From Galaxea fascicularis (lineage: Eukaryota > Cnidaria > Anthozoa > Scleractinia > Euphylliidae): DNA of 64,000 bases. Shown piece after piece: positions 48,601-62,038 of the stretch. The translations under genes and the position numbers were made by a program. The notes beneath the pieces are model-generated. The model was not told the origin of the DNA. It worked only from the letters and a program-made list of their open reading frames with translations, and did no database searches. The stretch covers positions 7,593,205 to 7,657,204 of the forward strand of contig OX419338.1 in assembly GCA_948470475.1 (NCBI GenBank), in the 5' to 3' direction. How positions within the stretch are numbered: the stretch's first letter is position 1; each line of letters begins with the position of its first letter.

Positions 48601-50726
48601 CTCGGAGAAAGGACGAGAACCAACTAAGGAACACTGAACTCAACCCACATATGACGCCAAGACCGCAAATCGAATCAGGGCCACATTAATGGGAGGCCAG
48701 TGCTCTCACCACTGCACCATTCTTGTTCCCTTACAGTCAAAAGATCTTCATTTATTCGTAGCACTTTAGGAATGTAAACCCGCTGAAAATTTATCTTTCC
48801 TTTATAGGCAAGTACATTTTCACCAGCCCTAAAACAAAGAATTTATACAAAACTGGCGAACGATTCAGACAGCCCAAACTGGCGAAGTTCCTGAAGCGGC
48901 TGTCTAAGCAAGGCAAGGATTACTTCTACAGAGGACCTTGGGCCGAAGATATGGTGGAAACTGTTCAAAGCGAAGAGGGTTACATCACAATGGAAGATAT
49001 GATTGAATATCACGTGAGGTCACCCGAGCCAGCGAGTACTTTGTACAAAAGGTATCACGTGTTGACGTCAGGCGCAGAATGGGGTGGTGCTGAGCTGGTA
49101 GAAAAGCTGAACCTGATGGAGTTGGCCGGGATCGGAAGTTCGACCGACTCGTACCTGACAAACGCCACTAAACTCTTCTGGTTGGCATCTATTACACGTG
49201 TAAGTTCTTTCATCTCGTTTTTCACTCACATCGTACCCGATGGAAAGCATCTTCTAAAGGAACACCTTGGCGTGGATGTAGACGGCTCGGATCGAACAAC
49301 AAAAGAGGCAGCCGATGAACTGTGGGACAAATTTGGCTCTGTTGAGAACATGAAAGACATAAACGAGCTCATGCGAGAGATGGTGGCAAGCGTCGAGATG
49401 GATATGGAGTATTATAGGCATGGGTCGTCTGGAGTTGTTGCAGTGGACAGAAGCGGTAATGTGTGCTCTTTGGTGCATGGTACAGATAGTGGGCTGTGGG
49501 GTTCTGGATTATTCGTGCAGGGAGTAAGTCTTCCCAGTTCAGGAATCGCATTGAAGTCGGCAGTAAAAGGAACAAGGAGTGGCGACAGAGTGCCTTCGGG
49601 ACTCCAGCCTTTGATTGTATTCAAGGAAGAGTTCCCAGAGCTCAACCAACTTGGTAGAAGGATTAGACGAGACGTTCCTTTGACCACGAAGCACCGACGA
49701 AGGCCTACGAACAAGAGAAAAAGCTTAAAGCATCGTGGATACACGGTGAAAAACGTCCCTCAAAAACTGGTGGTATTCAAAACACATAACAGGGCACGAT
49801 CACACCTGGAAGAGGAACCATTCACAGAGTCATCTCAGTGGGAAAAACCAACGCAAGCCGGCATGAAACAGCTCGAACGTTTGGTCAAACTTGCCAAGGT
49901 TGACAAGAACGATAAAGAAGAAGAAGAAGAAGAAGAAGAAGAAGAAGACGATAGGGAGTACGGCCGCCTTGATCAAGAAAGGGAAAAGATTGACAATGAA
50001 GTTAGCATTCCAGTCCAGAGAGAATCACCCATTCCAACCACAGAGAAGCTTCTTACTGATCCAGAGCCTTATCTAGAGCCTTTAAAGCCTGTACCACGAA
50101 AGCCTTCTTCTAAAAACGAAAAATCCGTTCTCACTTCAAATAATGTAAATGGTGAAGAAGGGGAGGCGGAAGGAAATGGGATAGAGGAGGAACAGACACT
50201 GGACAATGGAACAGACGGAAAAGAGGAGACACAAAAAGAAGAGCCCATCAAGGAAGACGAGTTATTGGAGTCAAGGGAGTTCCCTCATTTAGGAATCCCA
50301 GACGCTTGGGAACCAAACGTATACCCGGAGGAGAGAGGCGAGCCTGCGTTTCATACTGGCCTGGTTCCAGTCTTGGCCATGACATGCTTGGGTCCATCGC
50401 ACCAACTCGCCATCCCACAGTACTTGACGAACATTTTGGACAGTGAAATGAATCCTAAAGCAGCGCTCGAGGCTCCAACATTTCTTGCTCCGAGCCCGCG
50501 GTCTTTTCAGCAGGATGTCCAAGTTGAAAAATTTGCCATCGCCGAGAATATCTTGCAAGAAGTGAGTGAGTTTGGACAGGCTTTTACTGAAGTTGATTCC
50601 CAGACTGCAGAGGACGTGGCGGGAATCGGCGCAGCTGTCACGCTGAACAGCGACTGGAAAATGCTTGGCTGTGTGCATCCGTCTAAGGAAGGCTTGGCTG
50701 AGGGAGTTTCGGTACTAAAAGGGTAG
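42619..50726 (+). CDS. Gamma-glutamyltransferase-family Ntn hydrolase, secreted, with large insertion
   Basis: Three exons, 42619-42913, 47780-48136 and 48808-50726, join in frame to 856 residues. The N terminus (FLLLGSFWSALSS) is a good signal peptide. GGT features in order: GLVAGTSNALAVHAGTEALRKGGNAMDA (ending at residue 91), LAAGSHVSYAGI, VLVPGFIAAV and the region where GGTs cleave themselves to expose a catalytic Thr. Here that region reads HGSSGVVAVDRSGN, placing Ser424 at the Thr position. The wording is closer to bacterial GGT-like proteins than to human GGT1 as I know them (inference). Between LQPLIVF and FPHLGIPDAW about 220 residues are inserted: first basic, with RRIRR at 501-505 (a furin-like site), then acidic with a (GAA)n-encoded Glu run at about 49916-49947. 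An AATAAA lies at 50792-50797. Reaction expected: hydrolysis or transfer of gamma-glutamyl groups, if active. Confidence 0.88.
42914..47779. other. GGT-like gene intron 1, no additional gene
   Basis: A 4.9 kb intron bounded by 'acag|gtactg' and 'ctgtag|aa'. It contains a 66-bp tandem duplication and otherwise short open frames with no family resemblance (for example near 44160-44546). Confidence 0.65.
44870..45001. repeat. Perfect 66-bp tandem duplication
   Basis: The unit beginning 'ctaacctgggtgtagtctag' and ending 'aaaatcaattact' is present twice in a row with no difference (44870-44935 and 44936-45001). Located in GGT-like intron 1. Confidence 0.9.
48560..48737 (-). repeat. tRNA-derived SINE, minus strand
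   Basis: Read on the minus strand it starts with an A-box-like 'tgcagtggtgagagcactgg', has a B-box-like 'ctgattcgatttgcgg', and continues into 'catatgtgggttgagtt' and a body ending near 'ggttactccgg'. Located in GGT-like intron 2. Confidence 0.65.
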
Positions 50727-51787
50727 ACAAGTGATGGTCTTTAGAATACCAGTATACAGACAATCGAGATTACTTTATTGACATGGACACAAATAAATTA
50801 GCAAAATGCTATTAGATGCGATACAAAGTTATACAACGAAACTGAAGACCTGAGGTTCTCAAGTTTGATGTAAGTATTCATGAACGAGAACGCCAGCTCA
50901 GTTTCCTAGCTAATAACCCTCAACTAAACTGAAAAAAATAATCAGTTTCTTCTTTTGCAAGCTTTTTTCAAATGTTCTGAAAGTACCATTAAGAGTGACT
51001 ATTTCACTTTTCAACTAAGTTGACGGAGTGTCAGCCCGCGGATAGTGTAGACGTAGACGTAAACTTAAATCCTGGAAAAAGCGGAGGGGAAAGGAGCAGC
51101 TCTTACAAGGCCTGCTTCGGGAGAATAACATTAGTTCCTCTAGCAATCTGGAGGTTTTGCTCGAAATCCGAAGACTCAATAACTTTTCCAAGCTACCGCA
51201 GAAGAAAAGACGCTTTAAAGTAGCTGCTTAAAAGAGTGCACAATGTAAAGAAGGCAAGACAAAAACCTTGCGAATATGGTGTGAATCGAACACTTTAAAT
51301 AGCTAAGTCATGGTGATTTTTATGTGTGTGTAATATACATGAAATAAATCGTCTATGAACTGCGGAAGTGAAATCAAATGAAGACTGATCCTCGCAATTT
51401 ATGCTATTGCAAAAAGAAACCTAAAAAGAATTCAGAACTTCAATGGGTTTTGAACCTCTCGATACCAGTGCAGGGCTATAAAGTCAATGATGTTGGCAAC
51501 ATATCAATTGTAGATTCATATGTTCCGTGAAATAAATACATGCGGGTGATATATATAAAACAAATCATTTATAAGCTGCGGAAGTAAAACAAAATAAAGT
51601 TCTGAACACCATTTAACCTCAATTTAACCGCAATTTAACCTCGAATTGACCTACAATTGACACAACAACTGTGCCATTGTCGTTATTTGTTTCACGCTGT
51701 TCCCTGTAAGTACTGCTCTGCCAGAGAGGATCCAGTTTTTCCATTGTCGTCATCTCCAAGACCCTCATCCTATTTGTCTTTGATAGA
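50727..51787. other. 3' flank of GGT-like gene and array border
   Basis: A polyadenylation signal lies at 50792-50797. Segments at about 51330-51400 and 51545-51610 are diverged copies of each other ('ctgcggaagtgaaatcaaat' versus 'ctgcggaagtaaaacaaaat'). Near 51610-51660 'tttaacctcaa' is repeated four times with changes, a small decayed tandem array just before the large one. Confidence 0.5.
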
Positions 51788-54700
51788 TGCACAGCCACTC
51801 ACCCACACTTGCACAGCCACTCACCCACACTTGCACAGCCACTCACCCACACTTGCACAGCCACTCACCCACACTTGCACAGCCACTCACCCACACTTGC
51901 ACAGCCACTCACCCACACTTGCACAGCCACTCACCCACACTTGCACAGCCACTCACCCACACTTGCACAGCCACTCACCCACACTTGCACAGCCACTCAC
52001 CCACACTTGCACAGCCACTCACCCACACTTGCACAGCCACTCACCCACACTTGCACAGCCACTCACCCACACTTGCACAGCCACTCACCCACACTTGCAC
52101 AGCCACTCACCCACACTTGCACAGCCACTCACCCACACTTGCACAGCCACTCACCCACACTTGCACAGCCACTCACCCACACTTGCACAGCCACTCACCC
52201 ACACTTGCACAGCCACTCACCCACACTTGCACAGCCACTCACCCACACTTGCACAGCCACTCACCCACACTTGCACAGCCACTCACCCACACTTGCACAG
52301 CCACTCACCCACACTTGCACAGCCACTCACCCACACTTGCACAGCCACTCACCCACACTTGCACAGCCACTCACCCACACTTGCACAGCCACTCACCCAC
52401 ACTTGCACAGCCACTCACCCACACTTGCACAGCCACTCACCCACACTTGCACAGCCACTCACCCACACTTGCACAGCCACTCACCCACACTTGCACAGCC
52501 ACTCACCCACACTTGCACAGCCACTCACCCACACTTGCACAGCCACTCACCCACACTTGCACAGCCACTCACCCACACTTGCACAGCCACTCACCCACAC
52601 TTGCACAGCCACTCACCCACACTTGCACAGCCACTCACCCACACTTGCACAGCCACTCACCCACACTTGCACAGCCACTCACCCACACTTGCACAGCCAC
52701 TCACCCACACTTGCACAGCCACTCACCCACACTTGCACAGCCACTCACCCACACTTGCACAGCCACTCACCCACACTTGCACAGCCACTCACCCACACTT
52801 GCACAGCCACTCACCCACACTTGCACAGCCACTCACCCACACTTGCACAGCCACTCACCCACACTTGCACAGCCACTCACCCACACTTGCACAGCCACTC
52901 ACCCACACTTGCACAGCCACTCACCCACACTTGCACAGCCACTCACCCACACTTGCACAGCCACTCACCCACACTTGCACAGCCACTCACCCACACTTGC
53001 ACAGCCACTCACCCACACTTGCACAGCCACTCACCCACACTTGCACAGCCACTCACCCACACTTGCACAGCCACTCACCCACACTTGCACAGCCACTCAC
53101 CCACACTTGCACAGCCACTCACCCACACTTGCACAGCCACTCACCCACACTTGCACAGCCACTCACCCACACTTGCACAGCCACTCACCCACACTTGCAC
53201 AGCCACTCACCCACACTTGCACAGCCACTCACCCACACTTGCACAGCCACTCACCCACACTTGCACAGCCACTCACCCACACTTGCACAGCCACTCACCC
53301 ACACTTGCACAGCCACTCACCCACACTTGCACAGCCACTCACCCACACTTGCACAGCCACTCACCCACACTTGCACAGCCACTCACCCACACTTGCACAG
53401 CCACTCACCCACACTTGCACAGCCACTCACCCACACTTGCACAGCCACTCACCCACACTTGCACAGCCACTCACCCACACTTGCACAGCCACTCACCCAC
53501 ACTTGCACAGCCACTCACCCACACTTGCACAGCCACTCACCCACACTTGCACAGCCACTCACCCACACTTGCACAGCCACTCACCCACACTTGCACAGCC
53601 ACTCACCCACACTTGCACAGCCACTCACCCACACTTGCACAGCCACTCACCCACACTTGCACAGCCACTCACCCACACTTGCACAGCCACTCACCCACAC
53701 TTGCACAGCCACTCACCCACACTTGCACAGCCACTCACCCACACTTGCACAGCCACTCACCCACACTTGCACAGCCACTCACCCACACTTGCACAGCCAC
53801 TCACCCACACTTGCACAGCCACTCACCCACACTTGCACAGCCACTCACCCACACTTGCACAGCCACTCACCCACACTTGCACAGCCACTCACCCACACTT
53901 GCACAGCCACTCACCCACACTTGCACAGCCACTCACCCACACTTGCACAGCCACTCACCCACACTTGCACAGCCACTCACCCACACTTGCACAGCCACTC
54001 ACCCACACTTGCACAGCCACTCACCCACACTTGCACAGCCACTCACCCACACTTGCACAGCCACTCACCCACACTTGCACAGCCACTCACCCACACTTGC
54101 ACAGCCACTCACCCACACTTGCACAGCCACTCACCCACACTTGCACAGCCACTCACCCACACTTGCACAGCCACTCACCCACACTTGCACAGCCACTCAC
54201 CCACACTTGCACAGCCACTCACCCACACTTGCACAGCCACTCACCCACACTTGCACAGCCACTCACCCACACTTGCACAGCCACTCACCCACACTTGCAC
54301 AGCCACTCACCCACACTTGCACAGCCACTCACCCACACTTGCACAGCCACTCACCCACACTTGCACAGCCACTCACCCACACTTGCACAGCCACTCACCC
54401 ACACTTGCACAGCCACTCACCCACACTTGCACAGCCACTCACCCACACTTGCACAGCCACTCACCCACACTTGCACAGCCACTCACCCACACTTGCACAG
54501 CCACTCACCCACACTTGCACAGCCACTCACCCACACTTGCACAGCCACTCACCCACACTTGCACAGCCACTCACCCACACTTGCACAGCCACTCACCCAC
54601 ACTTGCACAGCCACTCACCCACACTTGCACAGCCACTCACCCACACTTGCACAGCCACTCACCCACACTTGCACAGCCACTCACCCACACTTGCACAGCC

Positions 54701-57700
54701 ACTCACCCACACTTGCACAGCCACTCACCCACACTTGCACAGCCACTCACCCACACTTGCACAGCCACTCACCCACACTTGCACAGCCACTCACCCACAC
54801 TTGCACAGCCACTCACCCACACTTGCACAGCCACTCACCCACACTTGCACAGCCACTCACCCACACTTGCACAGCCACTCACCCACACTTGCACAGCCAC
54901 TCACCCACACTTGCACAGCCACTCACCCACACTTGCACAGCCACTCACCCACACTTGCACAGCCACTCACCCACACTTGCACAGCCACTCACCCACACTT
55001 GCACAGCCACTCACCCACACTTGCACAGCCACTCACCCACACTTGCACAGCCACTCACCCACACTTGCACAGCCACTCACCCACACTTGCACAGCCACTC
55101 ACCCACACTTGCACAGCCACTCACCCACACTTGCACAGCCACTCACCCACACTTGCACAGCCACTCACCCACACTTGCACAGCCACTCACCCACACTTGC
55201 ACAGCCACTCACCCACACTTGCACAGCCACTCACCCACACTTGCACAGCCACTCACCCACACTTGCACAGCCACTCACCCACACTTGCACAGCCACTCAC
55301 CCACACTTGCACAGCCACTCACCCACACTTGCACAGCCACTCACCCACACTTGCACAGCCACTCACCCACACTTGCACAGCCACTCACCCACACTTGCAC
55401 AGCCACTCACCCACACTTGCACAGCCACTCACCCACACTTGCACAGCCACTCACCCACACTTGCACAGCCACTCACCCACACTTGCACAGCCACTCACCC
55501 ACACTTGCACAGCCACTCACCCACACTTGCACAGCCACTCACCCACACTTGCACAGCCACTCACCCACACTTGCACAGCCACTCACCCACACTTGCACAG
55601 CCACTCACCCACACTTGCACAGCCACTCACCCACACTTGCACAGCCACTCACCCACACTTGCACAGCCACTCACCCACACTTGCACAGCCACTCACCCAC
55701 ACTTGCACAGCCACTCACCCACACTTGCACAGCCACTCACCCACACTTGCACAGCCACTCACCCACACTTGCACAGCCACTCACCCACACTTGCACAGCC
55801 ACTCACCCACACTTGCACAGCCACTCACCCACACTTGCACAGCCACTCACCCACACTTGCACAGCCACTCACCCACACTTGCACAGCCACTCACCCACAC
55901 TTGCACAGCCACTCACCCACACTTGCACAGCCACTCACCCACACTTGCACAGCCACTCACCCACACTTGCACAGCCACTCACCCACACTTGCACAGCCAC
56001 TCACCCACACTTGCACAGCCACTCACCCACACTTGCACAGCCACTCACCCACACTTGCACAGCCACTCACCCACACTTGCACAGCCACTCACCCACACTT
56101 GCACAGCCACTCACCCACACTTGCACAGCCACTCACCCACACTTGCACAGCCACTCACCCACACTTGCACAGCCACTCACCCACACTTGCACAGCCACTC
56201 ACCCACACTTGCACAGCCACTCACCCACACTTGCACAGCCACTCACCCACACTTGCACAGCCACTCACCCACACTTGCACAGCCACTCACCCACACTTGC
56301 ACAGCCACTCACCCACACTTGCACAGCCACTCACCCACACTTGCACAGCCACTCACCCACACTTGCACAGCCACTCACCCACACTTGCACAGCCACTCAC
56401 CCACACTTGCACAGCCACTCACCCACACTTGCACAGCCACTCACCCACACTTGCACAGCCACTCACCCACACTTGCACAGCCACTCACCCACACTTGCAC
56501 AGCCACTCACCCACACTTGCACAGCCACTCACCCACACTTGCACAGCCACTCACCCACACTTGCACAGCCACTCACCCACACTTGCACAGCCACTCACCC
56601 ACACTTGCACAGCCACTCACCCACACTTGCACAGCCACTCACCCACACTTGCACAGCCACTCACCCACACTTGCACAGCCACTCACCCACACTTGCACAG
56701 CCACTCACCCACACTTGCACAGCCACTCACCCACACTTGCACAGCCACTCACCCACACTTGCACAGCCACTCACCCACACTTGCACAGCCACTCACCCAC
56801 ACTTGCACAGCCACTCACCCACACTTGCACAGCCACTCACCCACACTTGCACAGCCACTCACCCACACTTGCACAGCCACTCACCCACACTTGCACAGCC
56901 ACTCACCCACACTTGCACAGCCACTCACCCACACTTGCACAGCCACTCACCCACACTTGCACAGCCACTCACCCACACTTGCACAGCCACTCACCCACAC
57001 TTGCACAGCCACTCACCCACACTTGCACAGCCACTCACCCACACTTGCACAGCCACTCACCCACACTTGCACAGCCACTCACCCACACTTGCACAGCCAC
57101 TCACCCACACTTGCACAGCCACTCACCCACACTTGCACAGCCACTCACCCACACTTGCACAGCCACTCACCCACACTTGCACAGCCACTCACCCACACTT
57201 GCACAGCCACTCACCCACACTTGCACAGCCACTCACCCACACTTGCACAGCCACTCACCCACACTTGCACAGCCACTCACCCACACTTGCACAGCCACTC
57301 ACCCACACTTGCACAGCCACTCACCCACACTTGCACAGCCACTCACCCACACTTGCACAGCCACTCACCCACACTTGCACAGCCACTCACCCACACTTGC
57401 ACAGCCACTCACCCACACTTGCACAGCCACTCACCCACACTTGCACAGCCACTCACCCACACTTGCACAGCCACTCACCCACACTTGCACAGCCACTCAC
57501 CCACACTTGCACAGCCACTCACCCACACTTGCACAGCCACTCACCCACACTTGCACAGCCACTCACCCACACTTGCACAGCCACTCACCCACACTTGCAC
57601 AGCCACTCACCCACACTTGCACAGCCACTCACCCACACTTGCACAGCCACTCACCCACACTTGCACAGCCACTCACCCACACTTGCACAGCCACTCACCC

Positions 57701-60486
57701 ACACTTGCACAGCCACTCACCCACACTTGCACAGCCACTCACCCACACTTGCACAGCCACTCACCCACACTTGCACAGCCACTCACCCACACTTGCACAG
57801 CCACTCACCCACACTTGCACAGCCACTCACCCACACTTGCACAGCCACTCACCCACACTTGCACAGCCACTCACCCACACTTGCACAGCCACTCACCCAC
57901 ACTTGCACAGCCACTCACCCACACTTGCACAGCCACTCACCCACACTTGCACAGCCACTCACCCACACTTGCACAGCCACTCACCCACACTTGCACAGCC
58001 ACTCACCCACACTTGCACAGCCACTCACCCACACTTGCACAGCCACTCACCCACACTTGCACAGCCACTCACCCACACTTGCACAGCCACTCACCCACAC
58101 TTGCACAGCCACTCACCCACACTTGCACAGCCACTCACCCACACTTGCACAGCCACTCACCCACACTTGCACAGCCACTCACCCACACTTGCACAGCCAC
58201 TCACCCACACTTGCACAGCCACTCACCCACACTTGCACAGCCACTCACCCACACTTGCACAGCCACTCACCCACACTTGCACAGCCACTCACCCACACTT
58301 GCACAGCCACTCACCCACACTTGCACAGCCACTCACCCACACTTGCACAGCCACTCACCCACACTTGCACAGCCACTCACCCACACTTGCACAGCCACTC
58401 ACCCACACTTGCACAGCCACTCACCCACACTTGCACAGCCACTCACCCACACTTGCACAGCCACTCACCCACACTTGCACAGCCACTCACCCACACTTGC
58501 ACAGCCACTCACCCACACTTGCACAGCCACTCACCCACACTTGCACAGCCACTCACCCACACTTGCACAGCCACTCACCCACACTTGCACAGCCACTCAC
58601 CCACACTTGCACAGCCACTCACCCACACTTGCACAGCCACTCACCCACACTTGCACAGCCACTCACCCACACTTGCACAGCCACTCACCCACACTTGCAC
58701 AGCCACTCACCCACACTTGCACAGCCACTCACCCACACTTGCACAGCCACTCACCCACACTTGCACAGCCACTCACCCACACTTGCACAGCCACTCACCC
58801 ACACTTGCACAGCCACTCACCCACACTTGCACAGCCACTCACCCACACTTGCACAGCCACTCACCCACACTTGCACAGCCACTCACCCACACTTGCACAG
58901 CCACTCACCCACACTTGCACAGCCACTCACCCACACTTGCACAGCCACTCACCCACACTTGCACAGCCACTCACCCACACTTGCACAGCCACTCACCCAC
59001 ACTTGCACAGCCACTCACCCACACTTGCACAGCCACTCACCCACACTTGCACAGCCACTCACCCACACTTGCACAGCCACTCACCCACACTTGCACAGCC
59101 ACTCACCCACACTTGCACAGCCACTCACCCACACTTGCACAGCCACTCACCCACACTTGCACAGCCACTCACCCACACTTGCACAGCCACTCACCCACAC
59201 TTGCACAGCCACTCACCCACACTTGCACAGCCACTCACCCACACTTGCACAGCCACTCACCCACACTTGCACAGCCACTCACCCACACTTGCACAGCCAC
59301 TCACCCACACTTGCACAGCCACTCACCCACACTTGCACAGCCACTCACCCACACTTGCACAGCCACTCACCCACACTTGCACAGCCACTCACCCACACTT
59401 GCACAGCCACTCACCCACACTTGCACAGCCACTCACCCACACTTGCACAGCCACTCACCCACACTTGCACAGCCACTCACCCACACTTGCACAGCCACTC
59501 ACCCACACTTGCACAGCCACTCACCCACACTTGCACAGCCACTCACCCACACTTGCACAGCCACTCACCCACACTTGCACAGCCACTCACCCACACTTGC
59601 ACAGCCACTCACCCACACTTGCACAGCCACTCACCCACACTTGCACAGCCACTCACCCACACTTGCACAGCCACTCACCCACACTTGCACAGCCACTCAC
59701 CCACACTTGCACAGCCACTCACCCACACTTGCACAGCCACTCACCCACACTTGCACAGCCACTCACCCACACTTGCACAGCCACTCACCCACACTTGCAC
59801 AGCCACTCACCCACACTTGCACAGCCACTCACCCACACTTGCACAGCCACTCACCCACACTTGCACAGCCACTCACCCACACTTGCACAGCCACTCACCC
59901 ACACTTGCACAGCCACTCACCCACACTTGCACAGCCACTCACCCACACTTGCACAGCCACTCACCCACACTTGCACAGCCACTCACCCACACTTGCACAG
60001 CCACTCACCCACACTTGCACAGCCACTCACCCACACTTGCACAGCCACTCACCCACACTTGCACAGCCACTCACCCACACTTGCACAGCCACTCACCCAC
60101 ACTTGCACAGCCACTCACCCACACTTGCACAGCCACTCACCCACACTTGCACAGCCACTCACCCACACTTGCACAGCCACTCACCCACACTTGCACAGCC
60201 ACTCACCCACACTTGCACAGCCACTCACCCACACTTGCACAGCCACTCACCCACACTTGCACAGCCACTCACCCACACTTGCACAGCCACTCACCCACAC
60301 TTGCACAGCCACTCACCCACACTTGCACAGCCACTCACCCACACTTGCACAGCCACTCACCCACACTTGCACAGCCACTCACCCACACTTGCACAGCCAC
60401 TCACCCACACTTGCACAGCCACTCACCCACACTTGCACAGCCACTCACCCACACTTGCACAGCCACTCACCCACACTTGCACAGCC
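51788..60486. repeat. 8.7 kb minisatellite, 22-bp unit, about 395 copies
   Basis: The unit is 'ttgcacagccactcacccac' plus 'ac'. The array is 8699 bases, about 395.4 units. The phase of the repeat is unchanged every 660 bases from 51841 to 60421, so there is no insertion or deletion, and I saw no base substitution. The unit is 59 percent G+C with 11 C and 2 G on the plus strand, quite unlike the AT-rich flanks. Because 22 is not a multiple of 3 and the unit has no stop in any plus frame, all three plus frames stay open for about 2900 codons and give the same His/Thr/Pro-rich 22-residue repeat; the minus strand meets TGA in every frame. I regard these frames as by-products. Confidence 0.97.
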
Positions 60487-60596
60487 TGAAGGAAATGTAG
60501 AATATAGTTTTTTTAATGTGTAATGTTTAATCTTTATTTAGATATGCTTTAATGCTGGTGGCTATGATGGTCTTGAATCTTGTGTAAGATATTGTT

Positions 60597-61865
60597 GGAT
60601 CTGAAAATAGAAAAGAGGCGTTTTAGTGAATGGGTTACGGGTAAGTTCCATAAAGAGGAAAGTGGGCGTTGATCTTAAACTGTTTGTTTTCTGATAATAC
60701 TTGGAAACAAAACCACTTTTAAGTTACATTTGTATGAGAAACAATCATAAGCCTCATTGGAAGATGATTCTGATCTTAGCTGAATTGGGAGTACTTGTGT
60801 TAAATTGACCTAGTGTAAGGAAAGTCGCATTGCAGAGATCATGCAACAAAAGTAAAGAAGGTCATAAGAAAACAAGGTGATAGAAATCAGCTTACTTTCC
60901 GATCCCATAGTCCTATGTTTAACCAAAGGGTTTTCCTGTCAGTTCCGTCCGCTCCTTTGTTTCTTGACTTGAGTTGTATGACTAAAATAATGGAGAAAAC
61001 AAAAAGAGCAGCTTTAGTAAGACAGAAGATGATCTGGGTGTGAAATGTCGGAATTGAAAGTGTCAAGTTATTAATAAACATCAGTTTCATCTCGCAGGGT
61101 TGAACTAGGGTAAAAAATTCACGTTTTACTAAACTTGAAAATTTGAGGATTGATGATCAAAATAAAAGGCACTTATCTCAGTTGATGAATTGAAATTCTT
61201 ACCTGGCACGTCTCTTTGCAATTTTCGGATTTTGACCTAAAAAGATTAAGTCATTTTGTCAGAAGCACAGGAATAATATTGAGTAGCATGGTCCCTTGAC
61301 AGCTTATTTTAAAATCTGGATTTCGAGTGATAGTAATAAATTTTGACGCCATACGGGTGACAGCGAGATAACACAATGTTTCGGGACGGGATTACCGTTC
61401 GTGTATCGTTCAAAGAAGCAAACAAGTCAAGACAAAGCCAGGCATGCCTTACCTTCCGGAACCAGAGATGTAATGTGTTCACCAAACGCCTTTGAAGGCG
61501 CCAGTCAAAGTGTACATCAGCCTTACCATCTAACGGGAAAGATAGAAGAAATTATCCCGGCAATTCCTTATGTGTACTCCAATCTTGACAAGAAATGTTG
61601 CTTTCTAGTCAAAGAAAATCCTACTAAGTACAGGTCATATACAACTAAAGCAGCCGGAGATCGTCTGCTGACGATAGTCAAGGTTAATAATCAATGATAT
61701 ACAAATTATGAGGAAAAACTTAAAGTTGTCGTTCTTTTGATGTTGCGACTAATAACTCGCAAACACAAACTCATACCTATATTTGAACTTATAACTGAAG
61801 GCCGGAACTAACCTGCAGAGTCTTCTGATCTTTGAGGACTTCAAAATGAGCTTCGGAGACCACAA
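60597..61865. repeat. Tandem-duplicated segment, unit A
   Basis: It shares ordered blocks with 62039-63345: 'gcgttttagtgaa', 'gaaatcagcttactttccga', 'aataaattttgacgccatac', 'caccaaacgcctttgaaggc', 'actgaaggccggaactaacc' and 'tgatctttga'. On the minus strand two shared blocks look like splice donors ('ctgcag|gttagttcc' at 61813 and 'cggaaa|gtaagc' at about 60893), and unit A alone has a possible 34-base exon at about 61204-61237. Frames between copies are disrupted by small gaps, so it may be a non-coding transcript or decayed gene. Confidence 0.6.
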
Positions 61866-62038
61866 GAACTAATCACGGCAGCGACTCACCCAGACTTGCA
61901 GCTAGAGTGAAGATCTAATGAACAGGTTTTTGTAATATTGTTACTTTTTTGACACATGAACATTTAACTTTATTCTTTAGTGTACAGGTCCGCGACTTAC
62001 CGGAGGCTCGTGTAACTCACTGATTGCAGTTCATAGAA
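61866..62038. other. Spacer between duplicated units
   Basis: No match to the units and no recognisable content. Confidence 0.4.

Noticed and set aside
48600..48737. Possible minus-strand tRNA gene
   Set aside because: The B-box is degenerate and the sequence continues into a SINE body with no acceptor stem.
51788..60486. CRISPR-like array
   Set aside because: There are no spacers: the 22-bp units are directly adjacent and identical, and the genome is eukaryotic.
51657..60523. Giant proteins of about 2900 residues across the 22-bp array
   Set aside because: All three plus frames are open only because the unit lacks stops and 22 is not a multiple of 3. Two of the frames do not begin with ATG, and no sequence outside the array adds a domain.
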